The position numbers were made by a program, and so were the translations under genes. A DNA stretch of 64,000 bases from Dipteris shenzhenensis. Taxonomy: Eukaryota > Polypodiophyta > Polypodiopsida > Gleicheniales. The notes below the pieces were generated by a model, which had not been told where the DNA came from, did no database searches, and was given only the letters and a program-made list of their open reading frames with translations. Below, in pieces: positions 22,105 through 32,880 of the stretch. Every line of letters starts with the position of its first letter. Within the stretch, counting starts at the first letter, position 1. The DNA is taken from NCBI GenBank assembly GCA_047967505.1, contig CM106540.1. The stretch is one strand, 5' to 3'.

Positions 22105-23205
22105 ACTATATACAATGCATATTTTTCAACCACTCATGCATGGTGGGGGTAAGAAACAAGAACATATGCATTCCCAACCATGCAAATATTATCTGATGGG
22201 AGTGATACTTTGAAGACACCTTGATGTGAGTAATTTTAAGGCATGCTACAAGTATCACATCCATTCTAGAGAGACACACATAGGCTAAAAGCACACTAAT
22301 GTATATATTTTACCACTCATGCATGAAGGGTGGTTATGAAACAAGGAAATACGCATGCCCAACCATGCAAATGGTATGCGATGGGTGTGATGCTTTGCAC
22401 AAGTTTTCATGTGAGTAGCATTAAATCTTGTGCAAAGTATCATATGCATAAGAGATACACATATAGCCTAAAAGCATACCGATGCAGATTTTTAACACTC
22501 ACGCATTATGCATGGTAAGACACGAGGAAATATGCAGGCCCAACCATGTAAATGCTATCCGATGGGTATCGTATTTTACATAGGCCTTGATGTGCATAAT
22601 ATTAATGCCTATGCAAAGGAGCATATGCATCCAAGACACATACATATGCTAGAAGCACACTGATGCATATTTTTTTTAACACTCATGCATGATGCGTGGT
22701 AAGAAACGAGGAAAATATCGATGTGCAACCATCAAATGATATCCAATGGGTATGATACCTTGCACAAGCCTTAATGTGAGTAAGATTAAGGCCTATGTAA
22801 AGTATCACACCCACCAAAGACACACACATAGAATAAAAGTACACTGATGCATATTTTGAACACTCATTCATGATGGGTGGTTATGAAATGAGGAAATATG
22901 CATGCCCAACTATGCAAATGATATTTGATGTGTGTGATACATTGCACATGTCTTGATGTGAGTAATATGAAGGCTTGCACAAAGTATCATACCCATCGAA
23001 GACACACACATAGGCTAGAATCACAAGATGCATAATTTCTAGTGCTCATGCATGATGTGTGGTAAGAAACAAAGAAGTATGCATGCCCAACCATGCAAAA
23101 GATATCCAATGGGTATGATACTTTGCAAAAGCCTTCATGTGAGTAAGATTAAGAGCCGTGCAAAGTCTCTTACCCATTAGTGACACACAAAGTGTCAAAT
23201 TGTAA
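22105..23205. repeat. Tandem ~184-bp satellite, six units, each with a hairpin
   Basis: Units begin around 22105, 22290, 22480, 22664, 22848 and 23030, each opening near ACTCATGCATGATG. The middle of most units holds an inverted repeat of the type ATACTTTGCACAAGCCTT ... AAGGCTTGTGCAAAGTAT with a ~15-nt loop. Flanking words GATGGGTRTG and CATACCCATC extend the stem. The units have diverged by tens of percent, yet the complementary arms are kept in most copies. Confidence 0.85.
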
Positions 23206-25590
23206 AGCAATTTTTTGACGCTTTTATCGATGCTTTTTTGAATATATGGGTAGGAATATCTCATATTGCATGAGCCAGAGTATGCTTTTATCCATAACCT
23301 AGTCTTCACTATCCTCACCGCTAGTATCTTCAACAACTCCCACCTATGGTTCGAGCCATCTGTGCTCCCTCCTCTACCAACATTGACACATCCAACAACA
23401 ACTGATGTGGATCAAAAATAATTATGATCTCCCTTAATAGAAAAGATATTGACCAACTAATTTCCAACTAAAGCCTTCTAAGATTTATGGATTCTCTTGT
23501 GTGACAGCAAGTTAGTAACAGTGCTTTGAGACTTAGACATAGTTCCTTCCTAAACTTTTTAACACCATCCCTTGACAGTTTCCCTTATAGAATGGCATCC
23601 AAGAGTAGATAGGCATGGACATATCCAAATAAACTATAGTATGGTATTAGAGAGAGTATGCATGCATTTGAAGTTCATAGGGATGTTAGGAGTTTGGTTG
23701 CATACTTGGGGATGGCATCGGGTATAGAGCTGAGCAAAGAGGAACATCTACAAAAACACTATGGGTACTATCATATGTGAATAGAACTCTAATGTTTGGC
23801 TCTAATGCACATCCTTTTTCTAATGCTAGCATTCTATATGTGTTTGATACTAGCCATAGTGGTTGGTAAATTTTCCTCGACCATCTATACCCTTTGCCAT
23901 CCTAGGTTCCATTGTCAAATTCCTAACGTTCCTATGAACTATTTTAGATGCACGTTGCTCTCTTCAATACCATGTTGTAATCTCATTGGCTATGAAGCAT
24001 GTGTCCATGCCTCTCTACTCTTGCATGCTTTCTTGCAAGGATAAAGAGTAAGGGATGGAGTAAACCAAGTTTAGAAAGAATAAAGTCCATGTCTTCAAGC
24101 ACTATTAGTAACATGCCACATAATGAAACCCACCAACCTCACAAGTTTCTAGTTGGAGAGTAATCAATGCCCTTTTCCACTTAGTGAAAGCATAATCTGA
24201 TTCGAACTAAACTTTGTGAGTACATGCTACAGTTCCCATTAGTTTTACATGAAATAGTTTTAAATGTCTGTTAGCAATAGAGCAAGATTTTGGAGTCCAA
24301 ATAGGAAAGGTTTTTTAAATGCTTTTATTGACATTTTTATCAATGGAAATATCAACTCTTGTATTTCCCAAAGACTGTATTGATGGCACCAACAATTATT
24401 CATTGTTGGATTGATCTCATGCATTTTGGCGTTGAGCTATGGTTTGTGACATATTGTAATAGGTCCACTATTGTTTTTGTAAAATGTCTTCAAACTCATT
24501 ATCATCCAAAGAAGACACTAGTAAATGGAATCTTTATCAATAGGTCTTGTGTGATTATGCACAATGCAAAGGTATTATAAGGAGGCTATGCATCATATCA
24601 ATGACACACATAAAGAAGTATGGTCACTTCTAAGCTTTACTCGAGTTTAAGTTGAATGATGAGTTGCCAATTCCATTTATTCCATGTAATTTGTGATCAT
24701 GGTAACAATGCTTTTTTGTATGTGAACTTTCCGTCGATTCAGTAAAGTCTTTTGATGCAACGAGATGAACTTTCTCCAGGAATTTTGAAAGCATATGCAT
24801 TGTATAAATTAAATCATCCTCATGTGTCAATGTTGCACCAAGAATATCAATAGTCTCTGAGGGATATCAAGAGCCATAAGAGTAGCATAATAGAAGCATT
24901 GAAGCAGAGGATGCACTGAATGAGGATGACATGATGCAAGGCATGAGAAAGCACTTACTTTGATCCTCTTTCACCCCAAGATGGAAAGATGAAGGTGTCA
25001 AAGTGATTAGGGAGGACCTAGGCCCTAACCATAACATGAGTTCTAAGGGGATAGCTTATGATGTGAAGCAAGCACCATGTTATATGAAGGGGTAAGTAAA
25101 TCTTGCCTTATAACCATTCTTCTAATCCTAAATTTGCAAGCACCTTATGGACAGTTAGACAATAGCATTCAATCCCTCTTTTAGTAAGAGTTCATAGTTA
25201 GTCCAATGAATAATTCCATTACATGTAATTCCAATTTAATGTTTTAAATACATTGAATTGATTGATTTCTAAATTCACCTTAAACAGTACTCCCAAAAGG
25301 CAATTCAGTTCCTGACTCAAGCAATGATGCAAGAGAACACTTGCATCATCAAGATTAATGGATTGCAATTTACTTCATTCATGTCTCAATTATTGTGTCC
25401 TTTACAAAGGGAACATATGAGGACTATACAAGCTCTCTACAACTTGTCTATCATGTGGTCCATCTCCATATAGGCAAGACACAGAAGGAGATAAGATTCC
25501 GAGAAAGGTACTACAACTCACGCCCATCTTAACATGCACAGTGCATATATTTCATTGTAGACATTGGTTGGACTTATGGATTAGCATTCT
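23206..25590. other. Spacer with unassigned decayed sequence
   Basis: No family is recognised. Short open stretches in both strands (for instance MQENTCIIKINGLQF around 25330-25370 and SSKGIAYDVKQAPCYMKG followed by a GTAAGT donor at 25040-25095) hint at a decayed spliced gene. I could not assemble a convincing frame. Confidence 0.4.
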
Positions 25591-25599
25591 CGCAATTGA

Positions 25600-25856
25600 T
25601 GCATGTATGGAACATAAAGAATCTTTCAAGATAGAAAGGATTGGAGACATATATAAAATATGTGGCCATAGTTTGGTATTGAGCCTCAACATTTGCATCT
25701 TGGATTGGCTGTGGATGTTATTGATCCATTTGGGCATCAATCCACATCATAGTCCACGTGGGCACCGGTAGTAATCACAATCTATAGTATTCCTCTATGG
25801 TTGACCATAAAGAAGGGGCATCTAATGTTGGCACTCATTATGCCAAGCGAGCCTTA
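25600..25856 (+). pseudogene. CACTA TNP2 transposase fragment (element D)
   Basis: The frame reads FGIEPQHLHLGLAVD, DPFGHQSTS*STWAPVV and IPLWLTIKKGHLMLALIMP. It is collinear with NLHLGLAMDGVNPFG ... PPWLTIKKGHLMLALLVP of the 46.7-kb gene. It has in-frame stops and ends abruptly at the palindrome repeats, so it is a truncated internal piece. Confidence 0.75.
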
Positions 25857-25935
25857 AGCGTTGCTATATAGTAACACTAATAAACATTGCTATATAGCAA
25901 CACTGGTAAACGTCGCTATATAGAAACGATTAACA
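25857..25935. repeat. Palindrome repeats of CACTA family II (element D)
   Basis: Three degenerate copies of GTCGCTATATAGCGAC-type words are spaced about 28 bp apart. They separate the TNP2 fragment from the 3' part of the second ORF on the other strand. Confidence 0.7.
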
Positions 25936-25945
25936 AAAGCTTTAA

Positions 25946-26012
25946 AAAAACATTAGTGGGGCTAAATAGGGCCACAACAAGCCCTGTTTTGCCCCACTAA
26001 TGTTTTTTTTAA
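25946..26012. repeat. Inverted repeat (hairpin)
   Basis: AAAAAAACATTAGTGGGGC and its complement GCCCCACTAATGTTTTTTT flank a ~27-nt loop that contains a second partial match (GGGCC / GCCC). It could be a small foldback element. Confidence 0.75.
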
Positions 26013-26034
26013 TAGTAATTACAACATTAAAAGA

Positions 26035-26226
26035 ATGTTGTTTGTTACAAAATTTCCCTTGTCAAAAGGGTGATACAAAATCGCTCAAACGAGCCAAGCG
26101 ATAGAAGCATATACATGTCAAAGATATACAACATTGTTTGTTACAAAATTACCCTTTCGAAAAGGGTGATACAAAATCGCTCAAACGAGCCGACATACAG
26201 TAGCATATATATACATGCAGAAGTAT
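26035..26226. repeat. 96-bp tandem duplication
   Basis: Units at about 26035-26130 and 26131-26226 share TTTGTTACAAAATT, AAAAGGGTGATACAAAATCG and CTCAAACGAGCC with few differences. Confidence 0.8.
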
Positions 26227-26269
26227 ATACAAACTACTACTAATACTACTAATAGTATTTCCTATTAGT

Positions 26270-26640
26270 CACATTGGCCTATTCCCTAGCCCTTGTGAGC
26301 TACGCCTGATCCCTGGCCCTCGTCAAAGCTATGTAAGCCAAATCTCTCATCATCATCGCTCACCTCCGCTGATGGGACATTCGAACCTACATTCTAAGAG
26401 TGAAACCATATTAATTGGAAATTAGATTGGAACTTAAAGAATAAAACAATTTAAAAAGTGAGATTACAAGTAGGAGTAGACTTATACCATGCGAGCAACC
26501 ACCTCATCCCAATCGCTCCCATGGCCTCCATTTCAATAAACCACAGCTTTGTTCTTATGCGAAATGTAGGTCTTGCCTCTTTGTCTCTGGGATGGCGACC
26601 CATTGCAGCTAAGCATAAGCATAGGCAAATGCATATGCTT
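26270..26640 (-). pseudogene. Transposase_24-like ORF, 3' exons (element D)
   Basis: The minus strand reads AAMGRHPRDKEARPTFRIRT and LWFIEMEAMGAIG. It is collinear with AAMGRLPTDAETRHAFQIGT and PWFIEQEAMGATV of the intact gene near 39.9 kb, including the GTATAAG donor and the intron after it. Relative to that gene about 7 nt are missing after GGAGCGA, which shifts the frame. A last exon (about 26395-26270) resembles the acidic C-terminus but ends early. Confidence 0.7.
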
Positions 26641-27447
26641 ATGAAAGAGAGGAAATAACTAGAGGAAGGAAGAGGGAAAAAGAGAAGGAAAAAAAAGAGG
26701 GAAAAAGCATATGAGCATATGAGCATATGCTCATGCATAAGCATAAGACAAGGAAATAAGAGAGCCTTGGAAAAGAAGAGAAGGAAGAGGAAGGAAGAGG
26801 GGAAAAGAGAATGAAAAAAGAGAGGCGAAAAGAGCATAAGCATACGACAAGGAAAAAGAAGAGGGGAAAATAAGAAAAGAGAGGAGAAAAGAAGAAAAGA
26901 GGGGAAAAAAGAGAAAAAGAGAGAAAGCATATGCTTATGCTTATGCATGAGCATATGAGCATATGCTCATGCATAAGCATAGGCAAATGCATATGCTTAT
27001 GAAAAGAAGAGAAAAGAGGATGAAAGAGAGGAAATAAGAGAGGGGAAAAGAAGAGAAAGAAGAGAAAGGAAGAGGAGACAAGAGAAGGAAAAAAGAGAGG
27101 GGACAAGCATATGAGCATATGCTCATGCATAAGCATAAGCATAGGCAAATGCATATGCTTATGAAAAGAAGAGAAAAGAGGATGAAAGAGACGAAATAAG
27201 AGAGGGGAAAAGAAGAGAAGGAAGAGGAAGGAAGAGGGGAAAAGAAGATAAGCATAAGAGAAGGAAAAAGAAGAGGGGAAAATAAGAAAAGAGAGGAGAA
27301 AAGAAGAAAAGAGGGGAAAAAAGAGAAAAAGAGAGAAAGCATATGCTTATGCTTATGCATGAACGTATGAGAATGCTTATGAAAAGAAGAAAAAAGAGGA
27401 TGAAAGAGAGGAAATAAGAGATTGGAAAAGAAGAGAAAGAAAGAGCA
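26640..27447. repeat. Purine-rich GCATAAGC satellite in element D
   Basis: Blocks of AAGAGAGGGGAAAAGAAGAG alternate with GCATATGAGCATATGCTCAT-type palindromic words, in a higher-order unit of about 200 bp. It sits at the position of the long intron/leader satellite of the element at 39.5-45.2 kb. Open frames through it are by-products of the repeat. Confidence 0.85.
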
Positions 27448-28290
27448 TTAGGGGAGAATTGGGGTCTCCAAAGGGCCCCCAATTAGTGTTTTCTAATTTC
27501 AAGGGATTAGTGAGGTATTTGAGGTGTACCAATGGGAGTGCTCCTTTTTGTGGGGCAACGCCATGTTGAGGTGGAGGGTGGGTAGACCTGCAAACAACCC
27601 CTATTGGCTACTCCTCTTACATCGGGGACCACTCAAACCATCCCCCCCCCCTCAACCCATGCTTGACCCTTCTCCCATATGCACCTCCCCCAAAGAAACC
27701 TACAAGTCATTCAAGAGGCGGTGGGCCCTTTTGGGCAAAAATTTTCCCCCTCTCAGCTTGTTACAGGCCTGCCCCCTCCTCATCTCTAGTCCAGCTCCAT
27801 TCTCCCTCCATTTTTCAAACGTGGGAACTCATTTGGCATCTTCACTGCCCCCTCTTGCTCTGGTCCACTATGTTTCTCCCTCTCCAGCACCTCCTATAGC
27901 AGCTGCTCATTCTCTCTCCATTCCTAGCTATAGCACCTCCTACAACAGCAACTGCTTATCCCCCTCTGCTCTTTCTCCCTCCATTCCTAGCTACAGTACC
28001 TCCTATAGTGGCTACTCATCCCCCTCTACTCTTTCTCCCTCCATTCCTAGCTATAACACCTCCTGGAGAAGCTGCTCAACCCCCTCTACTCTTTCTCCCT
28101 CCATTCCTAGCTACAGCACCTCTTGGAGCTTCTCTCAACCTTCAGTTGCACCCTCTATACCTTCTCCCTCTCTCTCCCTCTATCAGAGTTGCTCTCTCCC
28201 TCCAAGCTGCACTTTCTAGTCCACTATTACCCAATCTCTCCTACAACCCATGGATCATCACTAAGAAACTCTATAATGTAAAACAAGTGT
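27448..28290 (+). mobile_element. 5' part of the H3-carrying repeat family (copy E')
   Basis: It opens with TTAGGGGAGAATTGGGGTCT, the same 20-mer found at 59861. A CT-rich leader follows, as at 60.0-60.7 kb. 27901-28140 consists of four 60-bp units. After the leader a short open segment ITKKLYNVKQV (about 28256-28290) vaguely resembles DISNKYHVNLQ of the 60.7-kb gene. An H3-like copy lies at 32.4 kb, with a CACTA element between the two. I infer this is the left part of that copy. Confidence 0.4.
27901..28140 (+). repeat. Four 60-bp units encoding Ser/Pro repeats
   Basis: Units 27901-27960, 27961-28020, 28021-28080 and 28081-28140 share TCTCCCTCCATTCCTAGCTA. The frame is open throughout 27524-28219 and each 20-codon unit reads like LSPSIPSYSTSYSG. 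Either this is a leader minisatellite or a Ser-rich low-complexity protein. Confidence 0.85.
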
Positions 28291-29107
28291 AAAGCATTGA
28301 CTCAAAGCACTAACCATCCTTCTACCATGCTACACTTTGGTCTAGCTTTTTGCTTAGGAACTTCATCAACCATTCCAAGAAAGGCATCCACAGACTATGC
28401 AAAGTAATTGCATATGCCACTTCATCGAGTAAATGCAATTGGATGTCCATAATACTTGTTAGCATTCTCATTTGCTGAATGGATGCTTTCTTTGTCTAGT
28501 TTTTTTATGATATCCACCTATGTTGGAAGTAACTTTTGCAATGAGAATGGAAATTAGACATGCACAATAGACTCTTTGACATACCTTACAAAATGCACTG
28601 ACCTTATTGATGGCATTCGAAGCATCTGTAGTACTACATACCCACAAAGCAATTGGAAGTACATACAATAATAACAATAATGTGTCATTAACTCTTAAAC
28701 AAGACTTTAATATATCCAAGTGGAAATAATATTAGTTGAATATGTTCAAGTGGAAATAATATTATTTGTATCATGTTGTGCCAATCTCGTGGCTTGAGAC
28801 CACTTAGTTTTCCATTCGAAGTAAACTAACGCATATACCCATCTAGTTTTCATACCCGCGATAACACTTAATTCTATTTTTGTTAACATTCATGGTGCAT
28901 CACCTTTCCATTCCTATGTTCTAAATAGAAGTCCCTTTTGGTTTTCATAACTTTGAAGTCCTCTCATGCTTTTGGGCTGTCTCTATATTCTGGACAATCA
29001 TATGCATCCATAGAATTTTTCACATTTTTGAATATATGCATTGGGTGTCCAATAGATATATGACATTATGATGCCTCCAATAAGGAAGAGTGTAAAATAT
29101 GGAACTC
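28291..29107. other. AT-rich spacer, nothing recognised
   Basis: A ~32-bp phrase CAAGTGGAAATAATATTA is doubled at about 28717 and 28749. No protein family is seen in any frame. Confidence 0.5.
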
Positions 29108-29318
29108 AGGGGGGTCACTATGTATAAACCCTCTATATCACGTGCGTTCAAGGCATATTTCTAAAATCCCCTATCTGTAAATTCTTCCTTGATAAAATGT
29201 ACACTTATTCTATACAAATCTATAATTTTTTCCCAAAACTATTTTAAATACACCCTTATGTAAATTAATTTTTATTAATTCTACAATTTAAAAATATCCT
29301 TCTATTGAACTCACACAC
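29108..29318. mobile_element. MITE (copy 2, opposite orientation, truncated)
   Basis: It is collinear with the reverse complement of 12181-12417 from GTCACTATGTATAAACCCTC through the interior to GAACTCAC. It then lacks the last ~35 bp, where the CACTA element C terminus begins. Confidence 0.7.
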
Positions 29319-29475
29319 ACTACTACACACGGGCCTTATTCCGACGATTAAGCATCGGTGTTTAGCGTAGGCGGGGCACTAATCATTGGTATGCAAAGCA
29401 GGTTTAAAAAGTGTCACTATATAGTGACACTTGCGAGACTTGTATAAGGTCTTTATATAGCGACGTTTTATAGAG
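29318..29475. mobile_element. CACTA family II left terminus and subterminal palindromes (element C)
   Basis: CACTACTACACACGGGCCTT then ATTCCGACG matches the terminus at 39466 (CACTACAAGGCATAGGCC...TTCCGACGG). TCACTATATAGTGACAC-like palindromes follow at about 29414-29470. Confidence 0.7.
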
Positions 29476-29760
29476 TGTTTTTCCCCATACCGACCTTTAA
29501 AGATAGTTTCACCCAATGACCAAAAAAAATTCTTTTCATACATGTTTGATCCTTTTAAAGAATGAAAGTACAAGAGCATGTACATCAAGTTTGAAGCTCA
29601 TACATTCATGTCCAAGTTTGAGATGAAAAAAATCAATGAAGAGCATTTACATCAACGGCTTCATCATGAGCCAAGTCTAGTGTGCCAAACAAGTCTATCT
29701 CCAACTCTATACCCAATTGATCTCCTATATCATCAACATACTCTGGCATCGTACGTTCAC
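29476..29760. other. 3' non-coding part of element C
   Basis: It lies between the subterminal palindromes and the transposase stop. No separate feature is seen. Confidence 0.4.
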
Positions 29761-30963
29761 CTAAGACTTGATCATCTTCTTTAATAAAGTCGGGTGATTC
29801 TTGATGATCGTCATCTTCTTCCTCAATATCGTGATCTCCATCTTCTCCTCCGATATGATGTCCTCATTATGCACATCTTCCTCTTGGCTCACATTGTGAT
29901 CTTCATCTTCTTCGCTAGATCCATCTGGATCAATTGGATCCAACATTGGTAGTGGCATCTCCATATCCATGTCTCTATCTTCAAAAATTTGCTTACTTTG
30001 TGGTGCAACTTGGATCACGTACCACCATATTGGATTAGAACGATCCGGATGAAAAACCACCTACATTGAAGATGGGTGCCAAATACCATCAATTATATGA
30101 AATTATTCTTAAGTACATGTACCAATTCATATTTAAAAATGAAAGATTCAATTAATTAAATCATTAGTATGCACTTGCTCACAATGCTCAGGAAGAACAA
30201 AGATCGTTGTAAATAGCTCTAAACCATTTTACATCAAGAATGAAAATACTGAATTTTCTGAAATCAATTTCATAGATTTCATGTATGGTCCCACAATAAT
30301 CCAAGTGCATGGAGAGAAGATTGGTATCTAAAGCACTTGCTCGGCTATCTTGTGTGAAGCTAGCCATGACTCCACAATCATACGTGACTCTCTGTCAATC
30401 AATGTGTTCCATGCAAAAATGTCATTGGTATGTCTAGGAGCTCTGGAAATATCAAAGACTTACACTCTTGTCCATAAGATCTGTAACTCTTCTATCAAAG
30501 GTGCCATGTACATGGCCTCAGACTCGGACATCACATGTGCATTGGCCCTAAAAATAGAATCCATCATGTCCACCATACCCTCTCATCATCTGGCACATTC
30601 GGGAGACCATACTCCTTCCCAAAGTGTGAAGGTATACGCACACCCTCACCACCATCCTCATCCTGTCTCAAGGTTTCATGTAAATATAAGATCTTGTCTC
30701 AAGATTTCGTGTCATGTATGCATGTAATGTTAATCACGAACTCAAATAGCATTGACTTCGCAATGATCCATCACCACGTGCACCACCAATGGTGGGTACT
30801 GGTTTGGTCTCCTCCCCATACATCCTCAAGTGGCACATGACAATATGGCATTGATGTCCTACTTCTCACTTGCAATGAGTGCAATGACAATACAACCTCT
30901 CAGCCACTCTTCACTCCTGAGCATTGGCGCATCATCTGATAAGCTTCCACTCATCCCTTCCAT
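29761..30963 (-). pseudogene. CACTA TNP2 transposase with large internal deletion (element C)
   Basis: On the minus strand the ATG at 30963 starts MEGMSGS, as in the 45.6-kb copy. The second exon (GGEGVRIPSHFG, MVDMMDSIFRANA, MSESE) jumps directly to MYMAPLIEELQILW and VFDISRAPRHTNDI, removing some 250-300 codons. A further gap leads to DUF4216 (DYCGTIHEIYEID, FILDVKWFRAIYND) and the C-terminus WWYVIQVAPQSKQIF with an acidic tail to 29761. Stops and frame changes are present. The gene is read away from the palindrome array at 31.07-31.27 kb. Confidence 0.8.
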
Positions 30964-31067
30964 CTGCACACCTCCAAAATCACAACATAAAATGCAAGGA
31001 AATCCATTAAGATCCAAAAAATAGCCACCCATGAGCTCCTTCCCTCTCTTCTTAGATCAAGTTCCCT

Positions 31068-31268
31068 AAATTGTCGCTATATAGCGACGGTTTGCCCTGT
31101 TTCATCGCTATATAGTGATGCTTTTAGGGTATAAGTATATAGCGACACTTAGGGTATAAGTGTCGCTATATAGCGACACTTTTAGGATATAAGTATCGCT
31201 ATATAGTGACACTTTTAGGATATAAGTGTTGTTATATAGCGACTGACCATTGTTGCTATATAGTGATG
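31068..31268. repeat. Central palindrome array (element C), seven units
   Basis: Seven degenerate copies of GTCGCTATATAGCGAC are spaced 25-30 bp apart. They lie between the TNP2 gene (minus) and the second-ORF leader (plus), the same place as the five copies at 45218-45349. Confidence 0.85.
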
Positions 31269-32381
31269 CTGCGGGACTAAAACCCGAAACCTCGTGCGAT
31301 GATGTCTTTCACAACTCTATTACGAGAAAAGCAAAAATCTCTCCTCCCATGTTATATTCAGTGACCTTGCTTTCCTCCTCTATTTCCCACACTCCTCACC
31401 CCTCTCCCAACGCTTGTGCTCCCCCTCCACCCTTCTCCCTCTTTGCTTCATGTGAAAGGACGTTTTTCAATAAGGTGTATCTCTTTAAGCAATGTAGGTC
31501 CATTTTTTGTGAGTGTTGAAGGATGTTTCTCCTTGCATTGCTAAGCCTATGTGCTAATTTTCATGCTTGATTTTCAGAGATTAAGGACAAAAAATGAGAT
31601 TTGGTGAAAGAAAGAAGACTCACCTCTTCTCTTTTTGGTATTTCTCTTCCTCCTCTTTCCCTTCCTTTCGTGCTTTCTCCTTGTTTGTAGGCTTATGCTT
31701 GTCCCCTCAATCCAATCCCTTTGGAAAGTTGCTTTTCTAAACTCCTCCTTCCTCCAACTAGTTATTTAAAAAATGGCATGTTTCCTCTCTTTTGTAGGGC
31801 CAGTCACCACGAAATACCGAGCGGGACTTTTCTAGGCAAGAAAGTGCTTTCTCTTTTTTCCATTTTTTATTTTCGTTATTTACATTGGCTTGTAGCTAGC
31901 TCTTTCAGCCCTAGTTGCAATGATGGGCATATGAACCCTTTCTTCCACTCTCTTCCCTTATTCCCTCTTCTTCCCCTCTTTTCCTCTTTTCCTCCCTCTT
32001 TCCCCCCTCTTTCCTCCCTCTCATATTTCCTCTTCTTCCACTCTTTTCTACTTTCCCCCTCTCTTTTTTCATTCTCTTTTCCCCTCGTCCTTCCTCTTTC
32101 TTCTCTTCTTTTCCCCTCTCTTATTTCCTCTCTTTCATCCTCTTTTCTCTTCTTTTCATAAGCAAATGCATTTGCCTATGCTTATGCTTATGCATGAGCA
32201 TATGCTCATATGCTTTTCCACTCTCTTTTTTCCTTCTCTTTTCCCCTCTTCCTTCCTCTTCCTTCTCTCCTTTTCCCCTCTCTTATTTCCTCTCTTTCAT
32301 CATCTTTTCTCCTCTTTTCATAAGCACATGCATTTGCCTATGCTTATGCTCATATGCTTATGTTTATGCATGAGAATATGC
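31269..32381 (+). mobile_element. Second-ORF leader and satellite of element C, truncated
   Basis: 31269-31920 is collinear with the complement of 45217-44500. Landmarks are ACTAAAACCCGAAAC, a TTTTCATGCTTGATT phrase, TCTTTTGTAGGGCCAGT (an exon acceptor) and CGAGCGGGAC. From 31925 to 32381 CT-rich blocks and TATGCATGAGCATATGC words form the same satellite seen elsewhere in this gene. The coding exons are missing; the element stops at 32381. Confidence 0.7.
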
Positions 32382-32880
32382 TCCTCAACAGGGAGCTAAG
32401 GGGTTACAGTTTGGTTGCAATGTAGAGTTAGACAGGGGAGGCGTTGGGTCCTAAGAGAGCCCCAAATGTAAAATGTTTGATGAATAAAGTTAACACTATT
32501 TTGAGTCAATTATAGATTCCAAAATTCACAAATTTATTTGGAATGTACAAAATTGCATGTGCGACATGGCAGGGCGGAGGGGTGAGTGGGTTGGGAGGGA
32601 GGGTGGTGAAGATTAAGTATTACCGAACTGGTGACAAAAGACTTGGGGGGAGGAGGTGCACTCAAAAAACCCTATTTAAAAGAAAAACCCTAAAGTGCTT
32701 TAAAAAAGACTATATAAAGCACTTCAAAACCCAAAAATCGCTCATTTCTATGGCACAAGTTAAACAAACTGGTGGACCCATTGGATGCCATTTAGATGCG
32801 AACCGTTGTCCTCCTCACAACGCCATGGCCTCTGAACACACTACAAGCCCTAGTGGCCAAGAGGGCAATGATCAGTAGGG
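32382..32880 (+). repeat. ~0.5-kb direct repeat, copy 1 (pairs with 63497-64000)
   Basis: It is collinear with 63497-64000 over the whole span, with few indels. It contains the tail of the upstream gene, a long AT-rich stretch, TATATAAAG and the start of the H3-like ORF. Confidence 0.9.
32711..32719 (+). promoter_or_regulatory. TATA box of the H3-like ORF (copy 1)
   Basis: TATATAAAG lies 39 bp before the ATG at 32750. The same spacing is kept in copy 2 (63830 to 63869), so the 5' UTR would be very short. Confidence 0.6.

Noticed and set aside
22105-23205. CRISPR-like appearance of regular repeats
   Set aside because: The whole ~184-bp unit repeats, with no unique spacers, in a plant genomic context.
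26451-27482. Long minus-strand open frames rich in Phe, Ser, Leu and MHKHKHM
   Set aside because: They are translations of the purine-rich GCATAAGC satellite; only the short AAMGRHP...EAMGAIG exon at its lower edge is real homology.
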